This document shows positions 9,344-18,800 of a stretch of DNA of 64,000 nt, piece after piece (position 1 is the first letter of the stretch; every line of letters starts with the position of its first letter). The notes under the pieces were generated by a model. The model worked only from the letters and a program-made list of their open reading frames with translations. It was not told the origin of the DNA and made no database searches. The stretch comes from Microvirga flavescens (GTDB taxonomy: Bacteria; Pseudomonadota; Alphaproteobacteria; Rhizobiales; Beijerinckiaceae): assembly GCF_003290125.1 (NCBI RefSeq), contig NZ_QMKH01000001.1, positions 992,001 to 1,056,000 of the forward strand, in the 5' to 3' direction. Both the position numbers and the translations under genes were made by a program.

Positions 9344-9583
9344 CTATTCTCCCTTGGGGAGATGTTCTGACTCAAGCACCTTCAGCGCAGTTTCCGAAAG
9401 GACCTGAGGGTCGCTCTGTCCTTTACCCGCCGCTTCGATGATGAGACGTGCCAGCAGGCGCCGCACTTGGCGCGCTGGGACTACGTGGTCAGAAGTCTCC
9501 TCGGTGAGTTCGTGAAGTGCCTGATGATAGGCTTGTTGCAGGATCTGAATTTGATCCGGGCCAAAGTGACCTATTCGATTCAT
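9344..9583 (-). CDS. Small helical protein of unknown function
   Basis: This 79-aa frame begins MNRIGHFGPDQIQILQQAY. It is predicted mostly helical, with charged and leucine residues spaced as in amphipathic helices (RRLLARLIIEAA). It resembles a loose group of short rhizobial proteins that start with FxPEQ/L-type helices, none with known function. No membrane segment or signal peptide is seen. It runs in the same direction as the next two minus-strand genes. Coding status rests on its plausible composition and a GGGAGG-type Shine-Dalgarno on the minus strand just upstream. Confidence 0.55.
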   Translation of the reverse strand: MNRIGHFGPDQIQILQQAYHQALHELTEETSDHVVPARQVRRLLARLIIEAAGKGQSDPQVLSETALKVLESEHLPKGE

Positions 9584-9612
9584 GATGCTATCTATCCCTC
9601 CCGTTGAGCCTA

Positions 9613-9840
9613 CTACTTCTTCCCTTCGATCTCTCCTCCTGCCCGCTGATATAACTTCATCCCATTTTCAATGAGGTTGAGAGCTTGCTTCGGCCCCCGA
9701 CGCGCGATGGAGCGAAACCGTTTCTGGGAAAACTTGTTGTATAGTTTGAAGAATGCTTCGATCTCATCGACGAGACCAGGGCGTAGATCCCGAAAAGATC
9801 GCGTAGCCATATGGTTGTGAGCGTGTGTCGCGACCGCCAT
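9613..9840 (-). pseudogene. Fragment resembling the C-terminus of family I inorganic pyrophosphatase
   Basis: The 75-aa frame (IEAFFKLYNKFSQKRF, then GPKQALNLIENG) matches the C-terminal helices of family I soluble inorganic pyrophosphatases. In-frame codons just upstream of the ATG read EERNDRL, like the KNDRL stretch that precedes this helix in full enzymes. The N-terminal two thirds, with the metal-binding aspartates, are absent; a stop lies in frame at about 9907 and the next gene ends at 9920. It is therefore either a relic of a truncated ppa gene or a short standalone derivative. It cannot be a working pyrophosphatase. Confidence 0.5.
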
Positions 9841-9919
9841 AAGACGATCGTTTCGCTCCTCCGTGGAACGGTCGCAGATTGTTAAGGAGATGGGGCTTTT
9901 CCCTCATCGCGGGCGCTCC

Positions 9920-10897
9920 CTAAGGGCGCCGGACCGGCTCGCCAAGAGGAGTTGTCGAGAATCCGTGAGGTTGCTCAAACACTTCCCGGGTCACTTCAAA
10001 CTCCACGCTGCGGGAGGATGGGGTTGAATACACCGTACCGGCGCGGCCTCCGAGCCAACTTGCCAGCGCCCCCAGAAGCAAAGCAAACGAACCGAACAAG
10101 GCCGCGCGCGAAACACCCCTCGCGGCCGCGTCGGCCGCTTGTCTCGCTTGCAACGCGGCCCGGTCGACGGCTTGGCGGTACTCCTGTTCAAACTGTTGAA
10201 CCCGTGCTCGTGCTTGGTCCTCTGGGATGCTTTGCACACGGGCGAGAGCTAAAGTAGCACGATCGCGGACAGCTTGAGCTTGTGCCGGATCACCCGACAG
10301 AAAATCGCGAACGGCTGTCACAGCGGCATCCCTTAGCGCGGCTGGATCGTTGCCCACCGCGACGCCGCGGATTTGGTTCTCGATTGCAAGGAAGGGGTCG
10401 ACACTCCGCGACAGCGATGGCGCCGCCGCCTGTATGGCGGTTTGCGCGGTTGGCCCCATGGCTCGACCGACGCCGCCAACGACGTCTGCAAGCGTTCCAT
10501 ATGCGCTTCCAGCAAGACTGCTTGCGGCAGAGGTCAGAAGATAGAACACGATCAGGGTCGTCAGGGCCCATGTTGTTAGCCCATGCCAGCCCCCTGTTGA
10601 TTGCTTCGGCTTCCCAGCAAGCCTTCCGGCGGCGTAACCGCCTGCGAAAGCAGCGACGACACCGGAGAGCACGAACCACAATCCGGCGCCGATGGACAGG
10701 GACATCGGGGATGGGTTTGCATTCGCGCCTGCCGTTGGATTGAGGGTCGAAACTCCGATTCCCAGTCCGATCATGTTGAGAATGAGCTGAGTGACGAGAG
10801 CCAAAACCACGCCAGCAAAAACGGCACCCCATGCCACTCTGTTGAGAAGGATTGTACGGCTGTCTTCGGAGGGAGATGCGACCGGGCGATCAACCAT
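9920..10897 (-). CDS. PhnA-like multi-pass membrane protein
   Basis: This 325-aa protein has hydrophobic segments near residues 22-46, 68-95, 108-128 and 265-285. Between the third and fourth is a long Ala/Gln/Arg-rich helical stretch (about 150-260) likely to be a coiled or amphipathic region. Proteins of this kind are often annotated as PhnA-like in Rhizobiales, usually among stress-related genes; no enzymatic motif is visible. The C-terminus is soluble and carries a proline-containing tail. Function unknown. Confidence 0.75.
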   Translation of the reverse strand: MVDRPVASPSEDSRTILLNRVAWGAVFAGVVLALVTQLILNMIGLGIGVSTLNPTAGANANPSPMSLSIGAGLWFVLSGVVAAFAGGYAAGRLAGKPKQSTGGWHGLTTWALTTLIVFYLLTSAASSLAGSAYGTLADVVGGVGRAMGPTAQTAIQAAAPSLSRSVDPFLAIENQIRGVAVGNDPAALRDAAVTAVRDFLSGDPAQAQAVRDRATLALARVQSIPEDQARARVQQFEQEYRQAVDRAALQARQAADAAARGVSRAALFGSFALLLGALASWLGGRAGTVYSTPSSRSVEFEVTREVFEQPHGFSTTPLGEPVRRP

Positions 10898-11154
10898 GAC
10901 TGCCTCCTTCAGAAAAGAATCAGCGGAAAAACGTCCGGGTTCTCATCGTGTTCCAGAGCGCCTCCCGAACGACAATCTTGGCGAGGGAAGTTTTATCTTT
11001 CCTCTATGCTTCAGTTGCGATGAGCTGAATTCGCAAGAGGCCTGAGGCGAGCCGAAAATGAATGGCGGCGAGACAAGGCTCATAACATTGATGGCAGGCT
11101 CACCCTAAAAATGGTAGTTTTGCGCACTTGATGCGGTCTGCATGGGGTCCGGTC

Positions 11155-11307
11155 ATGGTCACTATCCTCCTCGTCATTTTGATTCTTCTCCTGATAGGCG
11201 CGATTCCTCGTTGGCCGCACAGCCAGAATTGGGGCTATGGTCCGAGCGGTATCCTGGGTGTGGTGCTAATCGTTCTTCTCGTGTTGCTTCTGCTGGGCCG
11301 CATTTGA
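11155..11307 (+). CDS. DUF3309 family membrane miniprotein
   Basis: This 50-aa protein reads MVTILLVILILLLIGAIPRW at the start, then HSQNWGYGPSG, and ends in a second hydrophobic run and GRI. This is the standard DUF3309 pattern: two short membrane segments joined by a W-P-H-S/N-W-G-Y-G-P-S-G loop. Such miniproteins are common in Proteobacteria and often stress-induced; their role is unknown. It stands alone between minus-strand and plus-strand genes. Confidence 0.85.
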   Translation: MVTILLVILILLLIGAIPRWPHSQNWGYGPSGILGVVLIVLLVLLLLGRI

Positions 11308-11685
11308 AACGCCGCCGTTCCAGTGTCGCAATTTCTTCAGCGTTCCTCATTGCAGTCGATAAGACGGAACGAATTGGGCGTAGCAGCTGAATTCCACTTT
11401 CTTGACAGTGGCGGCACGATGGCGACGGCCATCGTAAACCCGCCGGGCGAAGGGGAAGGGGATGAGACAGATTGGTCAATGCTCCAGCCACTAACTCAAT
11501 GAACCTGAGAATTCCTCTTCGCCAACGTTCATGGCCGAATTTTCGCCACTTGTTGTCACAGACTCGTGGATTAGGACGGGTCGAACGGTAAGTGAGCACT
11601 GCGTCGCCAGTAATGCCGAGTCAGAAACCGACTTTTGTCCGTTGAAGGCGATATTCCACCTTCGGTGACTCGCGAGGAGAGTGTC
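11308..11685. other. Gene-free interval
   Basis: This interval of 378 bp lies between the DUF3309 miniprotein and the glycosyltransferase. Frames crossing it have no recognisable motif or convincing start. It probably carries the promoter of the glycosyltransferase/debranching pair near its right end. No repeat or RNA gene was seen. Confidence 0.5.
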
Positions 11686-12768
11686 ATGCGTATTGCCCAG
11701 ATCGCGCCCCTCATCGAAAGCGTTCCACCACGCTACTATGGCGGAACGGAGCGTATTGTCTCATACCTTACAGAAGAGCTGGTTCGCGCCGGTCATGAAG
11801 TGACGTTGTTCGCGAGTGGAGATTCCCGGACGTCCGCGCAACTTTCATCTGTGTGCGAGACGGGCTTGAGGTTGTCGGCGGGTCCGGTAGACCCCTTGAT
11901 CTACCACCTCCTCATGCTGGAGAACGTTCGCCAGCGCGCGAACGAATTCGACGTGATTCATAACCACCTTGAGGCGTTGCCGTATCCTGTGCTTCGGAAA
12001 ACGGCCCATCGCTGTCTGACGACTCTGCATGGACGCGTCGATCTGCCGGCAGCCGACCGCCTCTACTCGGCTTTCGTGGAATATCCTCTCGTCTCGATCT
12101 CGGATCATCAGCGCTTGCCCATGCCGCCGGTGAATTGGGTTGCAACGGTTCATCACGGACTTCCAATCAATCTTTTACCGTTCAATCCGAAGCCAGAAGG
12201 TTATCTGGCTTTTCTCGGACGCATTTCGCCAGAAAAGCGACCGGATCGTGCCATCGAAATTGCCGCGCGCGCCGGTCTTCCGTTGAAGATTGCCGCCAAG
12301 GTGGACCGTGCGGACGTCGGCTATTGGGAGGATGTGATCTCCCCAATGATCAAAGCGACCCCAGGTGTCGAATTTATCGGTGAGATTAACGAGCGCGAGA
12401 AGGCGAGTTTCCTCGGCGGAGCGAAAGCTTTGCTCTTTCCGATCGATTGGCCGGAGCCATTCGGTCTCGTCATGATCGAGGCCATGTCCTGCGGAACACC
12501 GGTTATCGCTTTTGCGTGCGGGTCCGTTCCGGAAGTTCTGGATAATGGCGTTACAGGCTACATTGTCTCTTCCGTCGGGGAGGCCGTCTCGCGTGTGAGC
12601 GATCTTGATCGCCTTGATCGTGCCACCATTCGGCGCATCTTCGAGAAACGCTTCACGGCGGAACGTATGGCGCGCGATTATGCGGCGATCTATGAGAATC
12701 TCGCCGCGCCTGCACCGCTGAAGCCCGAGCTCAAGGTTGTCAACGGAAGTCGTAATGCCGCACTCTGA
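11686..12768 (+). CDS. Glycosyltransferase family 4 protein
   Basis: This 360-aa GT-B fold glycosyltransferase has the donor-binding GRISPEK at residues 178-184 and the GT4 E-x7-E signature at Glu257/Glu265 (EPFGLVMIE). GGTER at residues 19-23 is the acceptor-side glycine loop. The ATG at 11686 has GAGGAGA upstream at 11674-11680. The frame also opens from an upstream TTG, but that lacks a ribosome site. Its 3' end overlaps the debranching enzyme gene by 14 bp, so the two are coupled. The pair may build or trim an alpha-glucan or compatible-solute glycan; the product is not known. Confidence 0.9.
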   Translation: MRIAQIAPLIESVPPRYYGGTERIVSYLTEELVRAGHEVTLFASGDSRTSAQLSSVCETGLRLSAGPVDPLIYHLLMLENVRQRANEFDVIHNHLEALPYPVLRKTAHRCLTTLHGRVDLPAADRLYSAFVEYPLVSISDHQRLPMPPVNWVATVHHGLPINLLPFNPKPEGYLAFLGRISPEKRPDRAIEIAARAGLPLKIAAKVDRADVGYWEDVISPMIKATPGVEFIGEINEREKASFLGGAKALLFPIDWPEPFGLVMIEAMSCGTPVIAFACGSVPEVLDNGVTGYIVSSVGEAVSRVSDLDRLDRATIRRIFEKRFTAERMARDYAAIYENLAAPAPLKPELKVVNGSRNAAL

Positions 12769-14959
12769 CGCAGCTGCTGTCATCAAACTGGTTCCTCAAA
12801 AATCTGAGGAACCGGACTACGTCATCTCGGCCGCAGCATCCCAGATCGAAACGACGCCGCGGACGTTGAAGCATGACGATACCTTTGCCGTCTTCGACGC
12901 CCATGGCGATGCCGTTCCCGGGTTGTCTGGCCACCACGGTCTGTTTCACCGCGATACGCGGCATCTTTCCCGCTTCATCCTGACGATCGAAGGAGTGCGT
13001 CCGCTTCTGCTCAGCTCCACTGTTCGGGACGACAACGCGACGCTGACCTGCGACCTGACAAATCCCGATCTTCCCGCTCGGGAGGGATCGAATGAAGTGC
13101 TTCATGACCTGATCCACATCCGCCGCTCGCGTTTTCTTTATCGATCAGCTTGTCACGAGAGCCTCTTGGTTCGCAATTTCGATGTGGTACGGCACAGCTT
13201 CGACATCGCCCTCAAATTCGATGCGGATTTCGCGGATCTTTTCGAAGTGCGGGGAGAAAAGAGGCTCCGCCGCGGGACACGCGCAACGCCTGTGGTCGAG
13301 CACGACAGGGTTCATCTCGCCTATACGGGCCTCGACGACGAAATTCGCCGAACCTCGCTCGCCTTCGAGCCGCCGCCGACTGAACTCGCCGCTGACAGAG
13401 GGTTGTACCGGATCGATCTCGCGCCGGGGGAAACCTTCACCGTCTTCATGGAAATTCGCTGCGACGGAAGGCAGCCTGGTCTCAGCCCCCGTCTTTCCTT
13501 TCGCTCCGCACTAAAAAGATCCCGGTCCGATCTTCGCGCTCGCTTCGCTCGGGCCGCAGCTGTCGTGTCATCGAACCAGCACTTCAATGAGGGGATTGGA
13601 CGGGCGATAGGCGATCTGGCTATTCTGGTCACGGATACGCCTGAGGGAGCTTATCCTTACGCCGGGGTGCCCTGGTTCAGCACCGTATTTGGACGCGACG
13701 CCCTGATCACTGCATTCGAGACTCTGTGGGTGGATTCATCGATCGCCCGTGGCGTCCTTCTTCACCTGGCGAGAAATCAGGCACAGGTGCTTGATCCTGA
13801 AGCCGATGCCGAACCGGGGAAGATTCTCCACGAGGTTCGCTTCGGTGAAATGGCGGAGCTTGGGGAGGTGCCGTTCCGGCGCTACTACGGCAGCGTGGAC
13901 TCAACTCCGCTGTTCGTGATGCTGGCCGGAGCCTATCTCGAGCGCAGTGGCGATATCGAAACGGCCCGGATGCTATGGCCGGCTGTCAAAGCGGCGCTCG
14001 GCTGGCTGAAGGATTACGGCGATCGGGACGGAGACGGTTTTGTCGAGTACGGTCGACGCCGAGGCGACGGCCTTGTGAACCAAGGTTGGAAGGATAGTCA
14101 CGACTCCGTCTTCCATGCGGATGGTCGCCTTGCGCAAGGCCCGATCGCCCTCGTCGAAGTACAAGCTTATGCTTATGCGGCATGGCGTGCCGGAGCCACG
14201 TTGGCGCGAGCATTGGGCAGCGTTTCCGAAGCTGCCGGATGCGATGCCCGAGCCGATGCCTTGCGCACGGCGTTTGACGCCGCATTCTTCGATCCGGCAC
14301 TCGGAACGTATGTTCTTGCCCTTGACGGCGAAAAGCGGCCTTGCCGGGTGCGAACGTCCAATGCCGGGCACGCGCTTTTTGCCGGTATCGCATTTCCCGA
14401 GCGAGCCGGCGCAGTCGTGGACACTCTGATGGCCAACACCTCGTTCTCCGGTTGGGGCGTCCGGACGCTCGGTATCGGGGAGGCCCGCTTCAATCCCATG
14501 AGCTATCACAATGGCTCGGTCTGGCCACATGACAATGCATTGATTGCTCTGGGACTGAGGCGCTACGGCTTCCGCGCCGAGACGGCCCGGATTTTCGAGG
14601 GCCTGTTCCGAGCCTCCATCTATTTCGATTTGAGACGCATCCCGGAATTGTTTTGCGGGTTCTCGCGACAGCGCTGCCAGGGACCAGTCTCCTATCCCGT
14701 AGCCTGTTCTCCCCAGGCATGGGCAGCGGCGGCTCCGCTCGCCCTGTTGCAGGCATCTCTTGGTCTCGGCTTCGATGTCGAGGAACGTCACGTCGTTTTC
14801 GATCGGCCTTTCCTGCCGGACTTTCTCGACGAGCTGACGCTGCGGGGACTATCGATCGCCGGCGGAGCGCTCGACGTGAAAGTCCAACGCGTCGGCGCGT
14901 CCGCAGCGCTTTCTGTCATTACGCGCAGGGGCGACGTCGGCTTGAAAGTGGAGGCATAG
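12755..14959 (+). CDS. Amylo-alpha-1,6-glucosidase / glycogen debranching enzyme-like protein
   Basis: This 734-aa protein is built of an N-terminal GDE_N_bis beta-sandwich (DTFAVFDAHG to about residue 215; note HRDTRHLSRF) and an (alpha/alpha)6 barrel. Conserved barrel stretches are GVPWFSTVFGRDALITA, YYGSVDSTPLFV, DGDGFVEYG and SYHNGSVWPHDNALIA. The family hydrolyses alpha-1,6 branches or related glucosides. The ATG at 12755 lies inside the preceding glycosyltransferase end; a TTG at 12737 is the alternative start. No signal peptide, so it is cytoplasmic. Its substrate may be a storage or osmoprotective glucan made by the adjacent transferase. Confidence 0.88.
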   Translation: MPHSDAAAVIKLVPQKSEEPDYVISAAASQIETTPRTLKHDDTFAVFDAHGDAVPGLSGHHGLFHRDTRHLSRFILTIEGVRPLLLSSTVRDDNATLTCDLTNPDLPAREGSNEVLHDLIHIRRSRFLYRSACHESLLVRNFDVVRHSFDIALKFDADFADLFEVRGEKRLRRGTRATPVVEHDRVHLAYTGLDDEIRRTSLAFEPPPTELAADRGLYRIDLAPGETFTVFMEIRCDGRQPGLSPRLSFRSALKRSRSDLRARFARAAAVVSSNQHFNEGIGRAIGDLAILVTDTPEGAYPYAGVPWFSTVFGRDALITAFETLWVDSSIARGVLLHLARNQAQVLDPEADAEPGKILHEVRFGEMAELGEVPFRRYYGSVDSTPLFVMLAGAYLERSGDIETARMLWPAVKAALGWLKDYGDRDGDGFVEYGRRRGDGLVNQGWKDSHDSVFHADGRLAQGPIALVEVQAYAYAAWRAGATLARALGSVSEAAGCDARADALRTAFDAAFFDPALGTYVLALDGEKRPCRVRTSNAGHALFAGIAFPERAGAVVDTLMANTSFSGWGVRTLGIGEARFNPMSYHNGSVWPHDNALIALGLRRYGFRAETARIFEGLFRASIYFDLRRIPELFCGFSRQRCQGPVSYPVACSPQAWAAAAPLALLQASLGLGFDVEERHVVFDRPFLPDFLDELTLRGLSIAGGALDVKVQRVGASAALSVITRRGDVGLKVEA

Positions 14960-15837
14960 CCGGGATTTCGCGTTTTTCGGCACGTGTGGCGCCAACTTGG
15001 CGCGTGCCGAGGAAACGCCCTTATTCATCTAGCAGGGAAAAATGCATCCGGCGGGCAGAGGACCTTCGACCCGCTTGCCAACGGGAGTACTCTGATAGGC
15101 CCCTTGTTGGGGCCGTAGACCAGAGCGATTGAAATTATCGTTTAATTTCAGAAAATTAGACATAATTTTTGGCGGTGGAGGCAGTCACCCGCGAACCTGT
15201 CTCCAGTCGTGTTCCCTGTTTTCAGCGAAAATACTGGGAAGTTCGCCTAACTGGCTTGGCTTCAAACAGGCCTAACTGCTGTATTTCACAACAATATCAG
15301 CGGCTTATGCTGTTAGGGCTGCGCAAGATAAACAGGGAAGATTTTTGCTAAACAGGGAAGCTATGTGGGAGAACAGGGTTCTGAGTTTGAGCCCCTCGCG
15401 GGGTGCCTCATTGCGGACCCGGAACCTAGGAACAGGGAGGGCGCCAGGGTGGCGGACGACAGCGCAAGAACTTCAATCAGAAGGCGACAACTCAACACCG
15501 GGTCGAGTTCGCCGATGGTGGGACGTAATACATTCCGGGCACGGTGAACGAGCTTAACGAGGGCACCGATCCGATCCAGTGCGAGTTCTTCTAAAGATGA
15601 AATTGTATGATCTACTCTTAGGCAATGAGAGGAACGTATTGGATAGCCTTCTGAATTAGGACTATATAAACACAATGTGCGGTGCAGCATTTTAACATTG
15701 TCGGCCCGCTAGAGGGCCGCGACGGAAATCGCCCCCGAGGGAGAGGCGCTTTACCTTCAGGAACTATTGCCCCTGAGAAAATTACAACTTTCGCGTTCAT
15801 ATAAAGTAGCGATAGTGTGCGGTGGGGGAGGGCGCCG
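14960..15837. other. Gene-poor left flank of the island, with AACAGGG repeats
   Basis: This 878-bp stretch has no credible gene. An inverted repeat (CGGCACG near 14978 with CGTGCCG near 15002) may end the debranching operon. An AT-richer part at 15120-15350 is followed by several copies of AACAGGG at roughly 20-bp spacing. Short frames here lack motifs and look like chance. The left boundary of the integrated island probably lies in this interval, but no copy of the tRNA-Ser 3' end was found to mark it. Confidence 0.5.
15214..15437. repeat. Cluster of AACAGGG-core repeats
   Basis: The heptamer AACAGGG occurs at 15331, 15351, 15372 and 15431, and inverted (CCCTGTT) at 15214. The first two are in the longer identical word AACAGGGAAG. 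Spacing of 20-21 bp between the first three is close to two DNA helical turns. This could be a protein-binding array or a remnant of a dispersed rhizobial repeat; its role is unknown. Confidence 0.5.
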
Positions 15838-18800
15838 ATGGCACCGCACGATCAACAACATTTAGCGATTGATACGACAGCGGTCGAGAAACTGCGGTCA
15901 CCGAAGATCTTTGCCGATATTGCATCCAGCTTTACCTATGCTTCCTACCAGAACGCTATCCCCGTGCTTCGGAGCATAGGCGTCGAAAACCAATCGGACC
16001 GCGAGGTGCAGGCGCTTCGATTAGAACTCTCATCTACTCCCGCTTTCCTGCGCCCTAAGACGTGGACGATTGATCGCGTCATTCCCGGCGATCACCTCCC
16101 GCTCGGCGATCGGAAGGTCGAACTCGATGCTGGCTATCTGGCGGGGCTTAACGAGGCAGAGCGAGGCGAGATCACACTTCGACTCATCGCCGGTTCCGAG
16201 ATCCTTGACGAGCATCGTCACGCAGTGCGGCTCCTTGCCCGGGATGAATGGGGTGGTGTTGCCGATATGGCGCAATTGCTGCCGGCCTTTGTGATGCCGA
16301 ACGATCCGGCGGTCTCGTCGCTGTTGAGAAAGGCCGCCGAGCGCCTGACTGCCCACGGTCATCCCTTGGGGCTCGATGGCTATCAGTCGCAGGATCCGAA
16401 GCGCGTCTTCATGCTGGCTGCCGCGATCTACTCAGCCATCGTTTCTATGGGCCTCCACTATGCAGAGCCCCCGGCTAGCTTTGAAAGTCGTGGGCAGAAG
16501 ATCAGAAGGCCTGGGACGATCGCCGAGGAATTGCTGGCGACCTGCCTCGACACCACACTTCTTTTTACTGCCGCGCTGGAAGCAGCGGGTCTGCATCCCG
16601 TTATTCTTATGTTCAACGGGCATGCTGCTGCGGGCGTCTGGTTGGTAAAGCGCACATTCGGCAGCGCGATCGAGACAGACCAGATAGAGGTACGCAAGGC
16701 ACTTGCCTCCCGAGAGTTGATCGTCTTTGAGACCACTGGAGTGACGCATCGCCCCGCTATGACGATGGAGGCAGCGCAGCGCGCGCTCGACCGGCGTCTC
16801 GCCGAAGAAGAAGCGCAGGCCTTCGTCGCCGCCATCGATGTGCGCCGTGCGCGTAGTGGCGGCATCACACCTCTGGCTTCACATGAACCGCTTCGAAGGT
16901 CGATGCCGGAGGACGAACCGCAGCCCGTTGCGGACCTTCCACTGCCTGCGCCACCGTCACTTGGCGATTTCCCTAAGGAGATGGTTGAGGAAAAACCGAC
17001 CACTGCGGCGGATCGGATCAGCCGGTGGCAGAAGAAGCTTCTCGACTTGACGCTGCGCAACCGGCTCCTGAACTTCCCGGACTCGAAGAAAACCATCCCA
17101 TTCTTGTGTACCGACATCGCCTATTTGGAGGACCGGCTTGCGGGAGGTGCTGCGATTCGCGTCATCTCGCTGCCGGAGCAGAATCCGCTCGGCGAACGGG
17201 ACGCGGCGCTGTACCGCGATGTGCACGGCCGCGATATCCAGCGGACCTTTGCGGCGGAGGCTCTGCTTCGCGACGAGCTTCCCTCGCCGCTTGATGCCAA
17301 ACAGCTCGAATCACGGCTCATCGACCTCCACAGGCAGGTGCGCAACGACTTTGCTGAAGGTGGCGCCAACACGCTGTTCCTGGCCGTGGGCTTCCTACGG
17401 TGGAAGAAGAAGCCTGAGGACGAACGCAGTTACCGTGCGCCTCTCCTCCTCGTGCCGGTGCGCCTGGAGCGCCGCAGCGCCAGTTCGCGCTTCACCATAC
17501 GGTTCCATGAGGACGAGCCGCGTTTCAACGCCACCTTGCTGCAGTTTCTGGAGCGTGATTTCGATCTCAAGCTGCCGCAGTTCTCGGGCGACCTGCCGGT
17601 TGACGACAATGGCGTTGACGTTCCGCAACTACTCGCGGCCATGCGGAGCGCGGTTCGCGAAGTTCCGGGCATGGAGGTGATAGACGAAACCGCTCTTTCG
17701 ACCTTTTCCTTCGCAAAGTTCCTAATGTGGAAGGACTTGGTCGAGCGGACCGATGCACTCCGCCAGAACCGGGTCGTGCGTCATTTGATCGACACGCCGG
17801 AACAATCGTTTACCCAAGGTGAAGGATCGCCGTCATTCCGAGACGAGCGCGAGCTCGATCGTACCTACGCACCATCTGACATCATCTCCCTGCTTCCGGC
17901 TGATTCATCCCAGACTGCGGCGAGCCTTGCCGCTGCTGAGGGCCAGGATTTCGTTATTGTCGGGCCGCCAGGGACAGGCAAGAGCCAGACCATCGCCAAC
18001 ATGATCGCGAATTGCCTTGCGAAAGGAAGGACAGTGCTTTTTGTCGCCGAGAAGACAGCAGCGCTCGACGTCGTCTACCGGCGCCTTCGCGAGCACGGTC
18101 TTGGCAATCAGTGCATAGAACTACATTCTAACAAGGCAGATCGAAAGCATTTCCTCGGGCAACTTAAGGCAGCTTGGGAACACGGGAACGGCATCGACGC
18201 CTCGGAATGGGTGGCTGTTAACGAGCGGCTCAGGATTCACCGCGACCAGTTGAATGCCTATGTCGATGCCTTGCACAGGCGCTATACGAACGGCTGGACA
18301 CCGTACCTAGCACTCGGCATCGCACTGAAGGCCAGCGACACGCCAGCTCCCGATTTTTCATGGGCTGAGCGTGATGCTCACGACGCGGCGACCCTACAGG
18401 CGCTGGAGGACATGGCGGCGGAAGCCGGATTGGTCTTCGCGTCTGTCGAGCGACATCCCGCTCTTGATCTTGTCGACGCACAAGACTGGTCTTCCGGCTG
18501 GCAAGATACATTGATCGCCACGGCACAGTCTTTGCACAATGCCGCAGAAATTCTGCAGGAAGCCGCCTCCGCCTACCTGACCTGTCTTGGTCGCGTTCAA
18601 CCGGACGACAACTCCTTCGACCAACTGGCGGCGCTTTCGACGCTCGCGACTGGGCTGCATCGCAGCAGGGGGCGTGACATCTCCGTGACTTTTGATCGGG
18701 ATTTCGCACAGATGAGTGGCGCTCTTGCGGATTTGAGCCGTTCGATCAAAGAGTACCGGCAAGCAGAAGGAAGCGCGGCGGCAGCCTACCCGGAGAGCGC

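Noticed and set aside
11174-11599. Minus-strand 141-codon frame across the DUF3309 gene and its downstream gap
   Set aside because: It is antisense to the DUF3309 miniprotein and lacks motifs.
15345-15557. Short frames in the interval before the giant helicase gene
   Set aside because: Built from repeated AACAGGG words and low-quality codons; no start signal or homology pattern.
14960-15837. Direct repeat of the tRNA-Ser 3' end marking the left island boundary
   Set aside because: I looked for the last about 20 bases of the tRNA in this interval and saw no convincing copy; the boundary may be lost or lie elsewhere.
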